Shown here: piece by piece, positions 52,046 through 59,553 of the stretch
How positions within the stretch are numbered: the stretch's first letter is position 1
Layout: each line of letters begins with the position of its first letter
Source of the DNA: Flavobacteriales bacterium
GTDB lineage: Bacteria; Bacteroidota; Bacteroidia; JACJYZ01
Direction: 5' to 3'
Length of the DNA: 64,000 nucleotides
NCBI GenBank assembly: GCA_020635855.1
Contig: JACJYZ010000003.1
Coordinates: 186,001-250,000, forward strand
The notes under the pieces: model-generated
What the model saw: the letters and a program-made list of their open reading frames with translations, nothing else
Database searches by the model: none
Told to the model about the DNA's origin: nothing
Program-made: the position numbers and the translations under genes

Positions 52046-53672
52046 TGCTTTTTTCGATAGTTCAAAAGCCATTGCCAATGATTTCTTGCAAAGCGTAGTC
52101 TTTATTGACGACCGGGCTTTTACTGATGAGGAAGAAGTCAACAAGCATGAGTTCAATGCGGCTGAGATCACACGTGCATTTGCCAATAGCCAAAAGGTAT
52201 GTGCAGTATATAAACCGAAAACTCTGACGGATATTGAAAACCTAGCCTTGCTTGCCAAAAAAGCGGACGTTACCGTACTGGATTGGAGAATTGACATAGC
52301 AGAGGAAGTTGGGGAAGATAATAACGGTGAAGAAGACGCCGAAGAAATTGATCCGCGCGGGCCGCATACTCTCAAAATAATTCGCGAAATTTTGTCTGAT
52401 CCGCTAACCGGTAAAGGCAGTTTAAAACTCATTCTGATTTATACAGGAGAGACCGATTTACCTGGTATTACAGAGGCCACTTACGAAAATCTACAAGAGC
52501 AAAATATTGAAAATATACAAAGGGGAGATTGTACCGTTTTTACTGAAAACATCCGGATTCTCGTATTGGCAAAGCAGGCCGGTGAAGATCAGTATAAGCA
52601 CAACCCCAAACTCAAAAACAAAATCGTTCCGTACGAAGCCCTGCCGGATTTTATTCTGACACAGTTTGCCGACATGACGTCCGGATTGCTTACCAATTTT
52701 GTTTTACAATCGCTCACAGCAATCAGGGCCAATACGTTTCGATTGATCAAACTTTACAAAAAGGAGTTGGATGCTTCATTTCTCGCTCATCGCTTGCTCC
52801 TGCCAAATCCTGAAGATGCAAAGGAACAACTTATTGAAATGCTCACGAATTCAATTGAGGCCCTAATGCACTATAACAGGACAGGGGAGGCCGCTTCACT
52901 AGACCGGATTACCGAGTGGATCAATACCCGGAATTTCACAAATGGTGTTATTTCCATTTCTAATAAAGACTTCGTTATTGACGCTGCGTTTGTTCAAACA
53001 TGGGCTGAAAAAGGATTCGTAGAAGCTTGTAAGAGTAGATGGGTTGATCAAGGATATGGAGAACTCACGGAGAAGCAGACTGAAAAATTTGAAAAAAAAG
53101 AAAAAGAACTGCACAAAAAAGGATCGGTATATTTTAGAGAAGCGCATGAACTTGATGATATCGACAGTAAATTCTCTATTCTCACACATCACAAAAGTAA
53201 TCTAAGACAACCGTCAAGCGCTCCCAAGCTCACACTTGGCACATTAATAAAACAAGTACCTCCAAATGGTGTTGAGGAACAAGAAGAACGTTACTATTTG
53301 TGTATTCAGGCAAGATGCGATAGTGTTCGGGTGGATGTCTTAAGAAAGTTTCTCTTTCTGCCCCTTGAGAAGGTGGGGAACGATTCCAAGTTTCATTTTG
53401 TGGTCGAGGAAAATGAGTTTATCAAATTAAGGATCATGAAAGAAGCATTTGAGTTACGTACCATCAAATTCAACCCTAATGCGGAACATCTGGTAGTGCT
53501 TGCCAACGAATCCGATGGCAAATACTACTTCGAGTCAAACCATGGGGAGCATTTCCAGTGGCTAGCCGACTTGAAGGAAGCACATGCTCAACGAGAAGTT
53601 AACAATTTTGCCGCAAAAATTTCGAGGGTTGGTCTGGATGAATCGGAATGGTTAAGACGCTGGGCTACTTAA
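52038..53672 (+). CDS. Receiver-like (response-regulator-2 type) domain protein
   Basis: A 544-residue protein. Its first ~150 residues show a divergent receiver fold: DDR near residue 23 in VVFIDDRAF, a phosphoacceptor-like aspartate in VTVLDWRIDIAEE, and LKLILIYTGETD giving the Thr position. The remainder (about 150-544) is helical with Glu/Lys-rich stretches and no motif I can name; no HTH or nuclease is evident. It follows the dual-ATPase gene with an 8-nt overlap, so the pair likely form a phosphorelay or ATP-gated switch. Output function unknown. The start ATG at 52038 is chosen over the longer frame, which would overlap far into the ATPase gene. Confidence 0.75.
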   Translation: MNNAFFDSSKAIANDFLQSVVFIDDRAFTDEEEVNKHEFNAAEITRAFANSQKVCAVYKPKTLTDIENLALLAKKADVTVLDWRIDIAEEVGEDNNGEEDAEEIDPRGPHTLKIIREILSDPLTGKGSLKLILIYTGETDLPGITEATYENLQEQNIENIQRGDCTVFTENIRILVLAKQAGEDQYKHNPKLKNKIVPYEALPDFILTQFADMTSGLLTNFVLQSLTAIRANTFRLIKLYKKELDASFLAHRLLLPNPEDAKEQLIEMLTNSIEALMHYNRTGEAASLDRITEWINTRNFTNGVISISNKDFVIDAAFVQTWAEKGFVEACKSRWVDQGYGELTEKQTEKFEKKEKELHKKGSVYFREAHELDDIDSKFSILTHHKSNLRQPSSAPKLTLGTLIKQVPPNGVEEQEERYYLCIQARCDSVRVDVLRKFLFLPLEKVGNDSKFHFVVEENEFIKLRIMKEAFELRTIKFNPNAEHLVVLANESDGKYYFESNHGEHFQWLADLKEAHAQREVNNFAAKISRVGLDESEWLRRWAT

Positions 53673-53824
53673 TCCAAACGGGAATCTCATGGGTCAACAA
53701 TTACCGGAGCTCATTTCGACAATCAGGTCAATTCAAACGGCTTGGCAATTTCTATAAAGGTGGTTAAATGGAGAAACTCAGGATTTTCAAACCACCAAAG
53801 ATCATATTACCACTATCGTAAATC

Positions 53825-54250
53825 GTGGCTGACATCTACCATAAAACCAAGCGTAAAGAAATCATGTCAAACATATCCGGCAAAGAAACCAAGCCGGAAA
53901 TGCTGGTGCGTAAGTATCTCTATTCTCAGGGATTCAGGTACCGAAAAAACGATAAACGCTATCCCGGGAAGCCCGATATTTTAATCCCCAGGTACAAAAC
54001 GGCCGTGTTTGTTCACGGCTGCTTTTGGCACGGCCACACTTGTAAAGCTGCCAAGCTGCCCGAAACCAGGAAACAATTTTGGACAAACAAAATAGAGGGC
54101 ACGAAAGCCCGCGACAAAGCCAACCGGAGAGACCTGGAAAAGTTGGGCTTTCAAATCATCATTGTATGGCAATGCGAAATCAATACCACTGAAAAGCGAA
54201 ACAACCGGTTGTCGGAATTAATCTCGGAAATCGTCCGTGTGAGGGATTGA
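53825..54250 (+). CDS. vsr: Very short patch repair endonuclease (Vsr)
   Basis: A 141-residue Vsr-type endonuclease: SNISGKETKPEMLVRKYLYS at the N-terminus, then PGKPDILIPRYKTAVFVHGC and FWHGHTC with the zinc-binding and catalytic residues, and IIIVWQCEI near the end. Vsr cuts the T strand at T:G mismatches formed when 5-methylcytosine deaminates. It starts with GTG and is separated from the receiver gene by ~150 nt. In this operon it may act in repair or be the restricting nuclease, since no other nuclease is recognised. Confidence 0.92.
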   Translation: MADIYHKTKRKEIMSNISGKETKPEMLVRKYLYSQGFRYRKNDKRYPGKPDILIPRYKTAVFVHGCFWHGHTCKAAKLPETRKQFWTNKIEGTKARDKANRRDLEKLGFQIIIVWQCEINTTEKRNNRLSELISEIVRVRD

Positions 54251-54365
54251 AATACATACTGGCATCCTAAGAATTTGGGAGTGAAGTCAAAGTGGAAATA
54301 CAATGGGAGCTTGGAAAATTATCTATATTGATCTGACAAAATGGATAGGATGAAACCTAACAAAG

Positions 54366-55235
54366 ATGGCAAAACCTCAGTTAGATGAAATAAAACGGTT
54401 GGTAGTCAGGGCGCTGGTAGCTGATGAATTGCTGGTGGGCATATTGGTATTGAAGGGAGGGAATGCCATTGATCTTGCCTATGAATTATCCAATCGGGGA
54501 TCTCTTGATATCGATTTCTCCATTGCATCGGATTTTACCGCTGAAGAACTGAACCGAATACGGAATCAATCCGATCATCTGCTGAACCAAGAATTTGAAA
54601 AAGTGGGTTTAAAGGCCTTTGATGTGAAGTTTGAGGAGAGACCTCATACGGTTAAGGATGAAGTAAAAGATTTTTGGGGTGGATACCTACTCGAGTTTAA
54701 ACTATCCACCATGGAGAACTATACCCATTTTGACTCCCTTGACGATATAAGAAGAAATGCACTGGTTGTGGGCAAGAACAACTCGACCAAGTTTACGGTT
54801 GACATCAGCAAATACGAGTATGTTGGCAAGAAACGGCCACGCGATATTGAAGGAGCCACGGTGTATGTTTACTCGCCGGAAATGCTGGCCCTTGAAAAAC
54901 TCAGGGCCCTGTGCCAGCAACTTCCGGCATACAAGGAAATTGTGCTGAGCATGACCTCCAAACCCAGGGCCCGTGATTTCTATGACATACATAACTTGCT
55001 GACATCTTTCGATCTGGATTTCTCAAGCAGCGAAAACAGGCACCTGGCTCATAGTATTTTTGAAGCCAAGAGGGTTCCCTTATCATTTATTGGACATATT
55101 GAAAGCCAACGGGAGTTTCATCGGGGTGGATGGGAAAGTGTTGTGCAAACAGTCAATGCAAATGAAGAGCTCAAGTCGTTCGATGCGTATTTCGACTTTG
55201 TGATCGGTGCCTTCAGGCATTTGGCTGCGGACTAA
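54366..55235 (+). CDS. AbiEii-type nucleotidyltransferase toxin
   Basis: A 289-residue protein of the AbiEii/AbiGii family: motif LVLKGGNAIDLAYEL, then RGSLDIDFSI with the catalytic acidic residues, MLALEKLRALCQQ and RARDFYDIHNLL. These DUF1814 NTases act as toxins in type IV toxin-antitoxin phage-defence systems; homologues transfer nucleotides to tRNA. The last 23 nt overlap the convergent antitoxin-like gene. The usual abiE operon is co-directional with the antitoxin first, so this arrangement is atypical. Confidence 0.87.
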   Translation: MAKPQLDEIKRLVVRALVADELLVGILVLKGGNAIDLAYELSNRGSLDIDFSIASDFTAEELNRIRNQSDHLLNQEFEKVGLKAFDVKFEERPHTVKDEVKDFWGGYLLEFKLSTMENYTHFDSLDDIRRNALVVGKNNSTKFTVDISKYEYVGKKRPRDIEGATVYVYSPEMLALEKLRALCQQLPAYKEIVLSMTSKPRARDFYDIHNLLTSFDLDFSSSENRHLAHSIFEAKRVPLSFIGHIESQREFHRGGWESVVQTVNANEELKSFDAYFDFVIGAFRHLAAD

Positions 55236-56103
55236 AACCTTTCGGATAGTATAGCTTCCATTTCTCGGAATAGTCGGGGTTCTTGATATTGTACGTGAGG
55301 TAGAAGTCAAACTTGATCTTCTTCCTGAAAAGATCCACTACCGGGTTGCTATACCCTGCATTTTCCAGGTAGAATCCGATGACCTGGTGATAGGGATAGA
55401 TGTAATCCATGGCCTTCAAATACCGGGCAAGTTTTTCTACATCGGCGCTGTCCCTGGCTGTTTTGTAGGCTTCAAGCACCTCAAATATTCCTCCGGAGTA
55501 AACCGGACGAATGGCGATGTCGATTAATGTTCTTTCGAGATCGGTGTAGAAGAACGTTTGCGTCTCATTTTTGACTTGAATGACACCCATACGATCCGTA
55601 AACTTTCCATTGAGGATAACGATCTTTACTCCTCCGGTAAGGTAATGTTTGGATGATTTTCGTTGCGGCTTCGAGAATGCGGCGTCTATGAGCCGTTGTT
55701 CCAATTCCCCGTGCTCCATTTCAGACCGATGCTCACAATTTAGATAATGTGTCTTGGGGATCTGGAGTGTCAGTTGATGCAGGTACATGGCTGTATAGTG
55801 GGTATAATACCCACTCTTTACCAAACCGGAATAGCTGGTGAAATCATCTTCTGTTTTCCAGGTGTAAACTATTTTTTGTGTGATGCTGTTTTCTCTGGCG
55901 TATGTACGCGTGTGCAGAAGACCTGAATTGACAAGAAACTTAATAAAGTGCTTAACCTCACTTGAACGTGGAATATCCAACTCACGCCTCCAGGAGTCAA
56001 ATAGTCTGTCCAGCGTTTTCTTGGAGAAACTACGGTCTTCAAGATTATTGAACAGTTCCTCAATCTTATTCAGGGCTGGCGAAAATGCGCTTTTTCTTCC
56101 CAT
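55213..56103 (-). CDS. AbiEi-like antitoxin
   Basis: A 296-residue protein. The N-terminal ~75 residues are consistent with a winged helix (KTLDRLFDSWRRELDIPRSS, HFIKFLVNSGLLHTR). The central region has the AbiEi signature GYYTHYTAMYLHQLT then QIPKTHYLN, and YTDLERTLIDIAIRP. AbiEi proteins repress their operon by binding inverted repeats; here two perfect 28-bp palindromes lie just upstream of the start. Convergent with the toxin gene, overlapping by 23 nt. The GC content is lower than that of the core region. Confidence 0.8.
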   Translation of the reverse strand: MGRKSAFSPALNKIEELFNNLEDRSFSKKTLDRLFDSWRRELDIPRSSEVKHFIKFLVNSGLLHTRTYARENSITQKIVYTWKTEDDFTSYSGLVKSGYYTHYTAMYLHQLTLQIPKTHYLNCEHRSEMEHGELEQRLIDAAFSKPQRKSSKHYLTGGVKIVILNGKFTDRMGVIQVKNETQTFFYTDLERTLIDIAIRPVYSGGIFEVLEAYKTARDSADVEKLARYLKAMDYIYPYHQVIGFYLENAGYSNPVVDLFRKKIKFDFYLTYNIKNPDYSEKWKLYYPKGFSPQPNA

Positions 56104-56112
56104 AATTGTACT

Positions 56113-56140
56113 GCCACATAAGCATATATGCTTATGTGGC
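56113..56140. promoter_or_regulatory. 28-bp perfect palindrome, site 1 (candidate AbiEi operator)
   Basis: GCCACATAAGCATA is followed directly by its reverse complement, giving a perfect 28-bp palindrome, 10 nt upstream of the antitoxin start. It shares the core AGCATATATGCT with site 2. Confidence 0.75.
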
Positions 56141-56197
56141 GAATTTATGATATTTTTTTGACTTAATCAAGTGAAGAAAGAGAGTTCATTTAATGAA

Positions 56198-56225
56198 GTA
56201 CTTATAGCATATATGCTATAAGTAC
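56198..56225. promoter_or_regulatory. 28-bp perfect palindrome, site 2 (candidate AbiEi operator)
   Basis: GTACTTATAGCATA followed by its reverse complement is a second perfect 28-bp palindrome. The centres of the two sites are 85 bp apart. Same core AGCATATATGCT. Confidence 0.75.
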
Positions 56226-56264
56226 GTTAATAATTGAAAAATGTTACACGATAATTGAAAAAAA

Positions 56265-56714
56265 CAGTGGATCAGACTGGCAGAGAATGCCGGTTACGGT
56301 TTTGACAAGATGATCAACGGCTGGAAAGCATATACCGGTACCGCTCCTGAGTTCGACCAGGGACAGGATTATACGAAGGTGGCCTTTTTCTTTAAGAGTG
56401 AAGCCGGCACTAAGTCGGCACCAAGTCGGCACCAAGCCGGGACTAAGTTGGGACCAAGCTGGGACCAAGCTGGGACTAAGCTGGGACTAAGCATAGGCGA
56501 CATACAAAAGCTATTGGAACTCTGCCGGGAGGCCCAAACCATACAGGCCCTCATGTCATTGATGAACTGGAGCAACAGAACGAAGTTCAGAGACAAGTAC
56601 ATTACCCCTATGCTGGAACATGAGTTATTGGCGATGACCGAACCGGATAAGCCGAAGAGCCCCAATCAGAAGTACCATACGACGGAGAAGGGGATTCAAT
56701 TGCTTGCGGAATAG
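56265..56714 (+). pseudogene. C-terminal remnant of an AlbA_2/Schlafen-type ATP-binding regulator
   Basis: From about 56265 the plus strand reads WIRLAENAGYGFDKMINGWK, then EFDQGQDYTKVAFFF, which matches the end of COG2865-type (AlbA_2 domain plus ATPase-like) regulators. The N-terminal ~350 residues expected are absent; the sequence instead begins after the AbiEi promoter region. An ATG at 56310 could still give a 134-residue protein. The middle is a tandem repeat (GTKSAPSRHQA and similar). The end (TKFRDKYITPMLEHELLAMT) is a winged-helix-like tail common in this family. Either a decayed gene or the edge of an inserted element. Confidence 0.65.
56406..56493 (+). repeat. Tandem repeat of eight 11-bp units
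   Basis: Units of the form GGGACCAAGCT or a close variant repeat eight times without gaps. Because 11 is not a multiple of 3, three units encode an 11-residue period; gain or loss of one unit would shift the frame. Confidence 0.85.
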
Positions 56715-57103
56715 TCCCCTTTTGTCGCATAGACATTCGCATGGACAAATTGTCCATGCAGGTTAAGTAATATTCTTTCTGCATTCCCAAGATTGGATTT
56801 CAGAGAAGGGGAAAGATACTGCCAGGAAAATGTCACGTGAGCAGGTTTGTGAATCGAAACAGTTATAGATCAATTATTGAAACGAAATTAAGGTATTATT
56901 CAATCATTAATTGATAAATCCACCCAATATAACTCAATTTAACAGTCAAAGGGAGGCTCAGTAACCACTGAATTTATTCTTGGGTAGATCACTTTTGTGC
57001 AAAAAACAGCGTATCAATAATTTATTTCACTTATGACTGATTTTACTTACTGGGCATAAATACTTATTCGCAATATTTTGACAAAAAAACCGGCCAATTT
57101 TAG

Positions 57104-57133
57104 TTGAAAATCAAATAAATTCGAATACATTTG
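57104..57133 (+). promoter_or_regulatory. Candidate promoter of the grasp-with-spasm operon (TTG - 19 nt - TACATTTG)
   Basis: TTG at 57104-57106 and TACATTTG at 57126-57133 with a 19-nt spacer fit the Bacteroidota promoter. Transcription would begin near 57138, ~180 nt upstream of the first gene. Confidence 0.65.
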
Positions 57134-57267
57134 AAGCTTCCGATCGGAAGAGTTTCATTGGAGGTGAAACTTTCACTTTTTGTTTACACATTTCAGGAGG
57201 GCACAAGTTTGTTTGGATTTGTGTGTTACCCTTTAGAGGGGGTGTCACTCATTGTTTTTATCCATAA

Positions 57268-57304
57268 AAGCGGAAGCCGAAAAGCTTGAACAGAGTAGGC
57301 AACA
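57268..57304 (+). repeat. 37-nt leader element, copy 1
   Basis: AAGCGGAAGCCGAAAAGCTT and the bases after it match 59198-59234 with 2 differences in 37. It lies directly upstream of the first gene of the cluster. A short AAGC/GCTT pairing is possible. Function unknown. Confidence 0.7.
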
Positions 57305-57321
57305 TTCAACAAACAAAAGCC

Positions 57322-58215
57322 ATGAATGAGTTTGGTTTAAAGCTCTTCGATTCTTTTGTTTTTATAAGAAAATACATTTACATCTTTCTGATTTGGATCT
57401 CCACTGTTTCTTTGTCGCATGCCCAGAGTCCTGTTTTTGGAATATGTGATAGCATCATAGATATCGCTCGTTCTGATTATCATACAGCCAAGCGACATTG
57501 GATAGACACCGGGGCCAAATACGAAATAGAACCGCAACAGGAGTTACTATTTCTAACATTTTCCGTTCAGCATCAGGATATAGAATTCATCAAAACTGAA
57601 ATAGCAAAGCTGATACGAACTCATGGCTTTTCTGTTCATCAGACCCAGGAACGGTATCCTACCATTTACAATTTATTGTCAGATGGCAGCCTTAGTCAAT
57701 GGTATAAGGAAAACTTTCACGACGCATACGAAACATGGGTACTCAGCCATCACGAAAAAATGTACACCATAAACACCATCGACAGGCTGTACGCCCGGGA
57801 TCAAATGCTGGTAGCATTCTCCCAGTTTGATCATGACTCATGCTCCGTCTCAAAAAACATTGCCTCTACCATTGAAAACAACGATTTTGAAAATCTCCTT
57901 GAAATCGTCCGCCTGTGCAAAATGAACAACAATGAATTGCCAACCGGATACGACTTTGCCATTGATACCTACTCCAAAATCCAAATGATCCTGTGGCATA
58001 ACCTTAAATCAAAGAACAACTTTCAACGCGCCTGGGAACAACTATTTCCGTACCTGGAAAAAGCATATTTCGACGGTAAGATCAGCAACAGCTTTTTATA
58101 CGCATACGACAAGCTATCCTACGTTCACTTCGGTTATCAGTATTACGGAACCATTTCTGCACCGGTGAAAGACGAGGCAACCCTTAAAGAAAGACAACAA
58201 GATTACAAACTCTGA
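57322..58215 (+). CDS. Secreted hypothetical protein of the RiPP cluster (DUF6624-like)
   Basis: A 297-residue exported protein (signal peptide to about residue 35, ending SLSHAQ). The body is helical, with YARDQMLVAFSQFDHDSC and a C-terminal YAYDKLSYVHFGYQYYGT resembling the DUF6624 family end. The role in the cluster is unknown. The frame is open from a TTG at 57286 through the 37-nt element; ATG 57322 is the better start. Confidence 0.65.
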   Translation: MNEFGLKLFDSFVFIRKYIYIFLIWISTVSLSHAQSPVFGICDSIIDIARSDYHTAKRHWIDTGAKYEIEPQQELLFLTFSVQHQDIEFIKTEIAKLIRTHGFSVHQTQERYPTIYNLLSDGSLSQWYKENFHDAYETWVLSHHEKMYTINTIDRLYARDQMLVAFSQFDHDSCSVSKNIASTIENNDFENLLEIVRLCKMNNNELPTGYDFAIDTYSKIQMILWHNLKSKNNFQRAWEQLFPYLEKAYFDGKISNSFLYAYDKLSYVHFGYQYYGTISAPVKDEATLKERQQDYKL

Positions 58216-58223
58216 CACAGGAT

Positions 58224-59126
58224 ATGATGGTCATCCATCTCTCGATTCATCGACACAGCATAAAAACATATGTGTTTATGTTTTTCATATTCGCATGCAC
58301 GTATGGGGGATATACCAGTGCCCAAACCATTCGGGTAAAGTTTGATACACATCCTCTTGCCAGGGATTTTTCCCGCACTGACGCTGACATAAAATTACAA
58401 GGATATGAAGCACTTATTGCTGGCAATGTGCACTATAAGGATATACGGTTTATGCTTGCATATTTCCCTCCCACTCATCAAGTGATTCTGGGAGACTACC
58501 AGGCACAATACCTGGCCGTCCATCCTAGTATTTGCGTTGGAAAATATGTCAGGAATGGACTTATAAAAGCAGGAACACACTATTTTACCATTGATGGAAT
58601 TTCAGATACCTGTGCGTACCTCACGCCGTCTTCTTCACCTGGAAACAAGAAACATATCATTGCCTCAGTGTTTCAGCACACATTACCTCCGGTTACGTTC
58701 GTTAGCACCGCACCGGATACAGTTCTCCTGAAAAATGAACTGATTCCCGGCAAATACTTATACATATATTTTTGGGGGACCTGGTGTGCCGGATGTATGC
58801 AATTCACACACTATTTGAAAGAAACAGATAGTCTGTTCTGTCAACATTTGAAAATCATTGGCTTGAATTATAAAGATACCGAAGAAGAGGCAATGAAATA
58901 TATTCAAATAAACAAGATCGGTTGGCTAAATGGTTTTTCAACAGAAGAGATCAACCATGAATTCTTGTTAAACTCATTTCCTTATGGAGTTCTGGTAGAT
59001 GGATCCACCGGTCAGATTGTGATGCTCCCACTCGCGCCAAAAATGCTGAAAGACTACTTGACACACAACCTGGGTATTGCCCCGATAAATGGCGGTACTA
59101 AAGCGCATCTAACAATTCCAGAATAA
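58224..59126 (+). CDS. Exported thioredoxin-like protein (TlpA type)
   Basis: A 300-residue protein with an N-terminal hydrophobic signal (cleavage near TSAQ) and a thioredoxin-fold C-terminal half with redox motif YFWGTWCAGCMQF (WCAGC) and LLNSFPYGVLVDG holding the cis-proline. TlpA-type proteins reduce or isomerise disulfides in the envelope. It sits between a secreted protein and the precursor peptide, so it may act on cysteine-containing cluster proteins; the precursor itself has no cysteine. Start ATG at 58224, 8 nt after the previous stop. Confidence 0.82.
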   Translation: MMVIHLSIHRHSIKTYVFMFFIFACTYGGYTSAQTIRVKFDTHPLARDFSRTDADIKLQGYEALIAGNVHYKDIRFMLAYFPPTHQVILGDYQAQYLAVHPSICVGKYVRNGLIKAGTHYFTIDGISDTCAYLTPSSSPGNKKHIIASVFQHTLPPVTFVSTAPDTVLLKNELIPGKYLYIYFWGTWCAGCMQFTHYLKETDSLFCQHLKIIGLNYKDTEEEAMKYIQINKIGWLNGFSTEEINHEFLLNSFPYGVLVDGSTGQIVMLPLAPKMLKDYLTHNLGIAPINGGTKAHLTIPE

Positions 59127-59197
59127 TGTCCGTTGCAAAACTATATCCGAACATATAATGTTGTAAAATTCAACAGAACCACCTCAGTCAATATATT

Positions 59198-59234
59198 AAG
59201 CGGAAGCCGAAAAGCTTGGATAGAGTAGGCAACA
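59198..59234 (+). repeat. 37-nt leader element, copy 2
   Basis: Near-identical to 57268-57304. It lies 20 nt upstream of the precursor peptide start codon. Confidence 0.7.
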
Positions 59235-59254
59235 AACTAAAATCCCATAAACAA

Positions 59255-59488
59255 ATGGAACATGTACTTGAAAAATTATCAAATGACAAATTCGCAAAGC
59301 TGTCCGAGGATCAAATGGCAAAAATTAGCGGAGGTCGTTGGGTGCTGAAATACGCAAACCAAACACTTGCCTCTCTTAATGGTACTTCAACCACCGGCGA
59401 CTACTATTACAATGACCGAAAAGGTTATGGTAGGTTTGTTGCCAACGATGAAGTAACCCAAAGCGATCCCAGCGCCAACTTGGGTTAA
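59255..59488 (+). CDS. RiPP precursor peptide with double-glycine leader
   Basis: A 77-residue peptide. The 27-residue leader (EKLSNDKFAKLSEDQMAKI then SGG) has the pattern of Bacteroidota natural-product precursors cut by C39 peptidases after Gly-Gly. The 50-residue core begins RWVLKYANQT, contains TSTTGDYYYNDRKGYG, and ends DPSANLG. It is rich in Thr/Ser, Asp/Glu and Tyr and has no Cys. ATP-grasp maturases of this group could join Ser/Thr or Lys side chains to Asp/Glu. The frame is open from a TTG at 59216 in the repeated element, but ATG 59255 gives the classical leader. Confidence 0.87.
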   Translation: MEHVLEKLSNDKFAKLSEDQMAKISGGRWVLKYANQTLASLNGTSTTGDYYYNDRKGYGRFVANDEVTQSDPSANLG

Positions 59489-59501
59489 GGAGAAAAAAAG
59501 T

Positions 59502-59535
59502 AAACAGGACCAGCCTCATGCTGGTCCTGTTTAAC
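59502..59535 (+). terminator. Terminator-like hairpin after the precursor gene
   Basis: AAACAGGACCAGC at 59502-59514 pairs perfectly with GCTGGTCCTGTTT at 59520-59532, 13 bp with a 5-nt loop, followed by AACCTTATTTT. It could reduce read-through, giving more precursor than enzyme message. Confidence 0.75.
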
Positions 59536-59553
59536 CTTATTTTAGATGTACAC

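Larger units (their letters stand above)
56715..57321. other. AT-rich intergenic region carrying the RiPP operon promoter and leader
   Basis: About 600 bases. The left part (56715-57100) shows nothing recognised. A promoter lies at 57104-57133, a GTTTCA/TGAAAC hairpin followed by a T-rich stretch at 57152-57180, and a 37-nt element at 57268-57304. The last two would lie in a ~180-nt 5' leader. Confidence 0.5.

Noticed and set aside
53742..53984. Frame between the receiver and Vsr genes
   Set aside because: It overlaps Vsr in another frame; composition is not protein-like.
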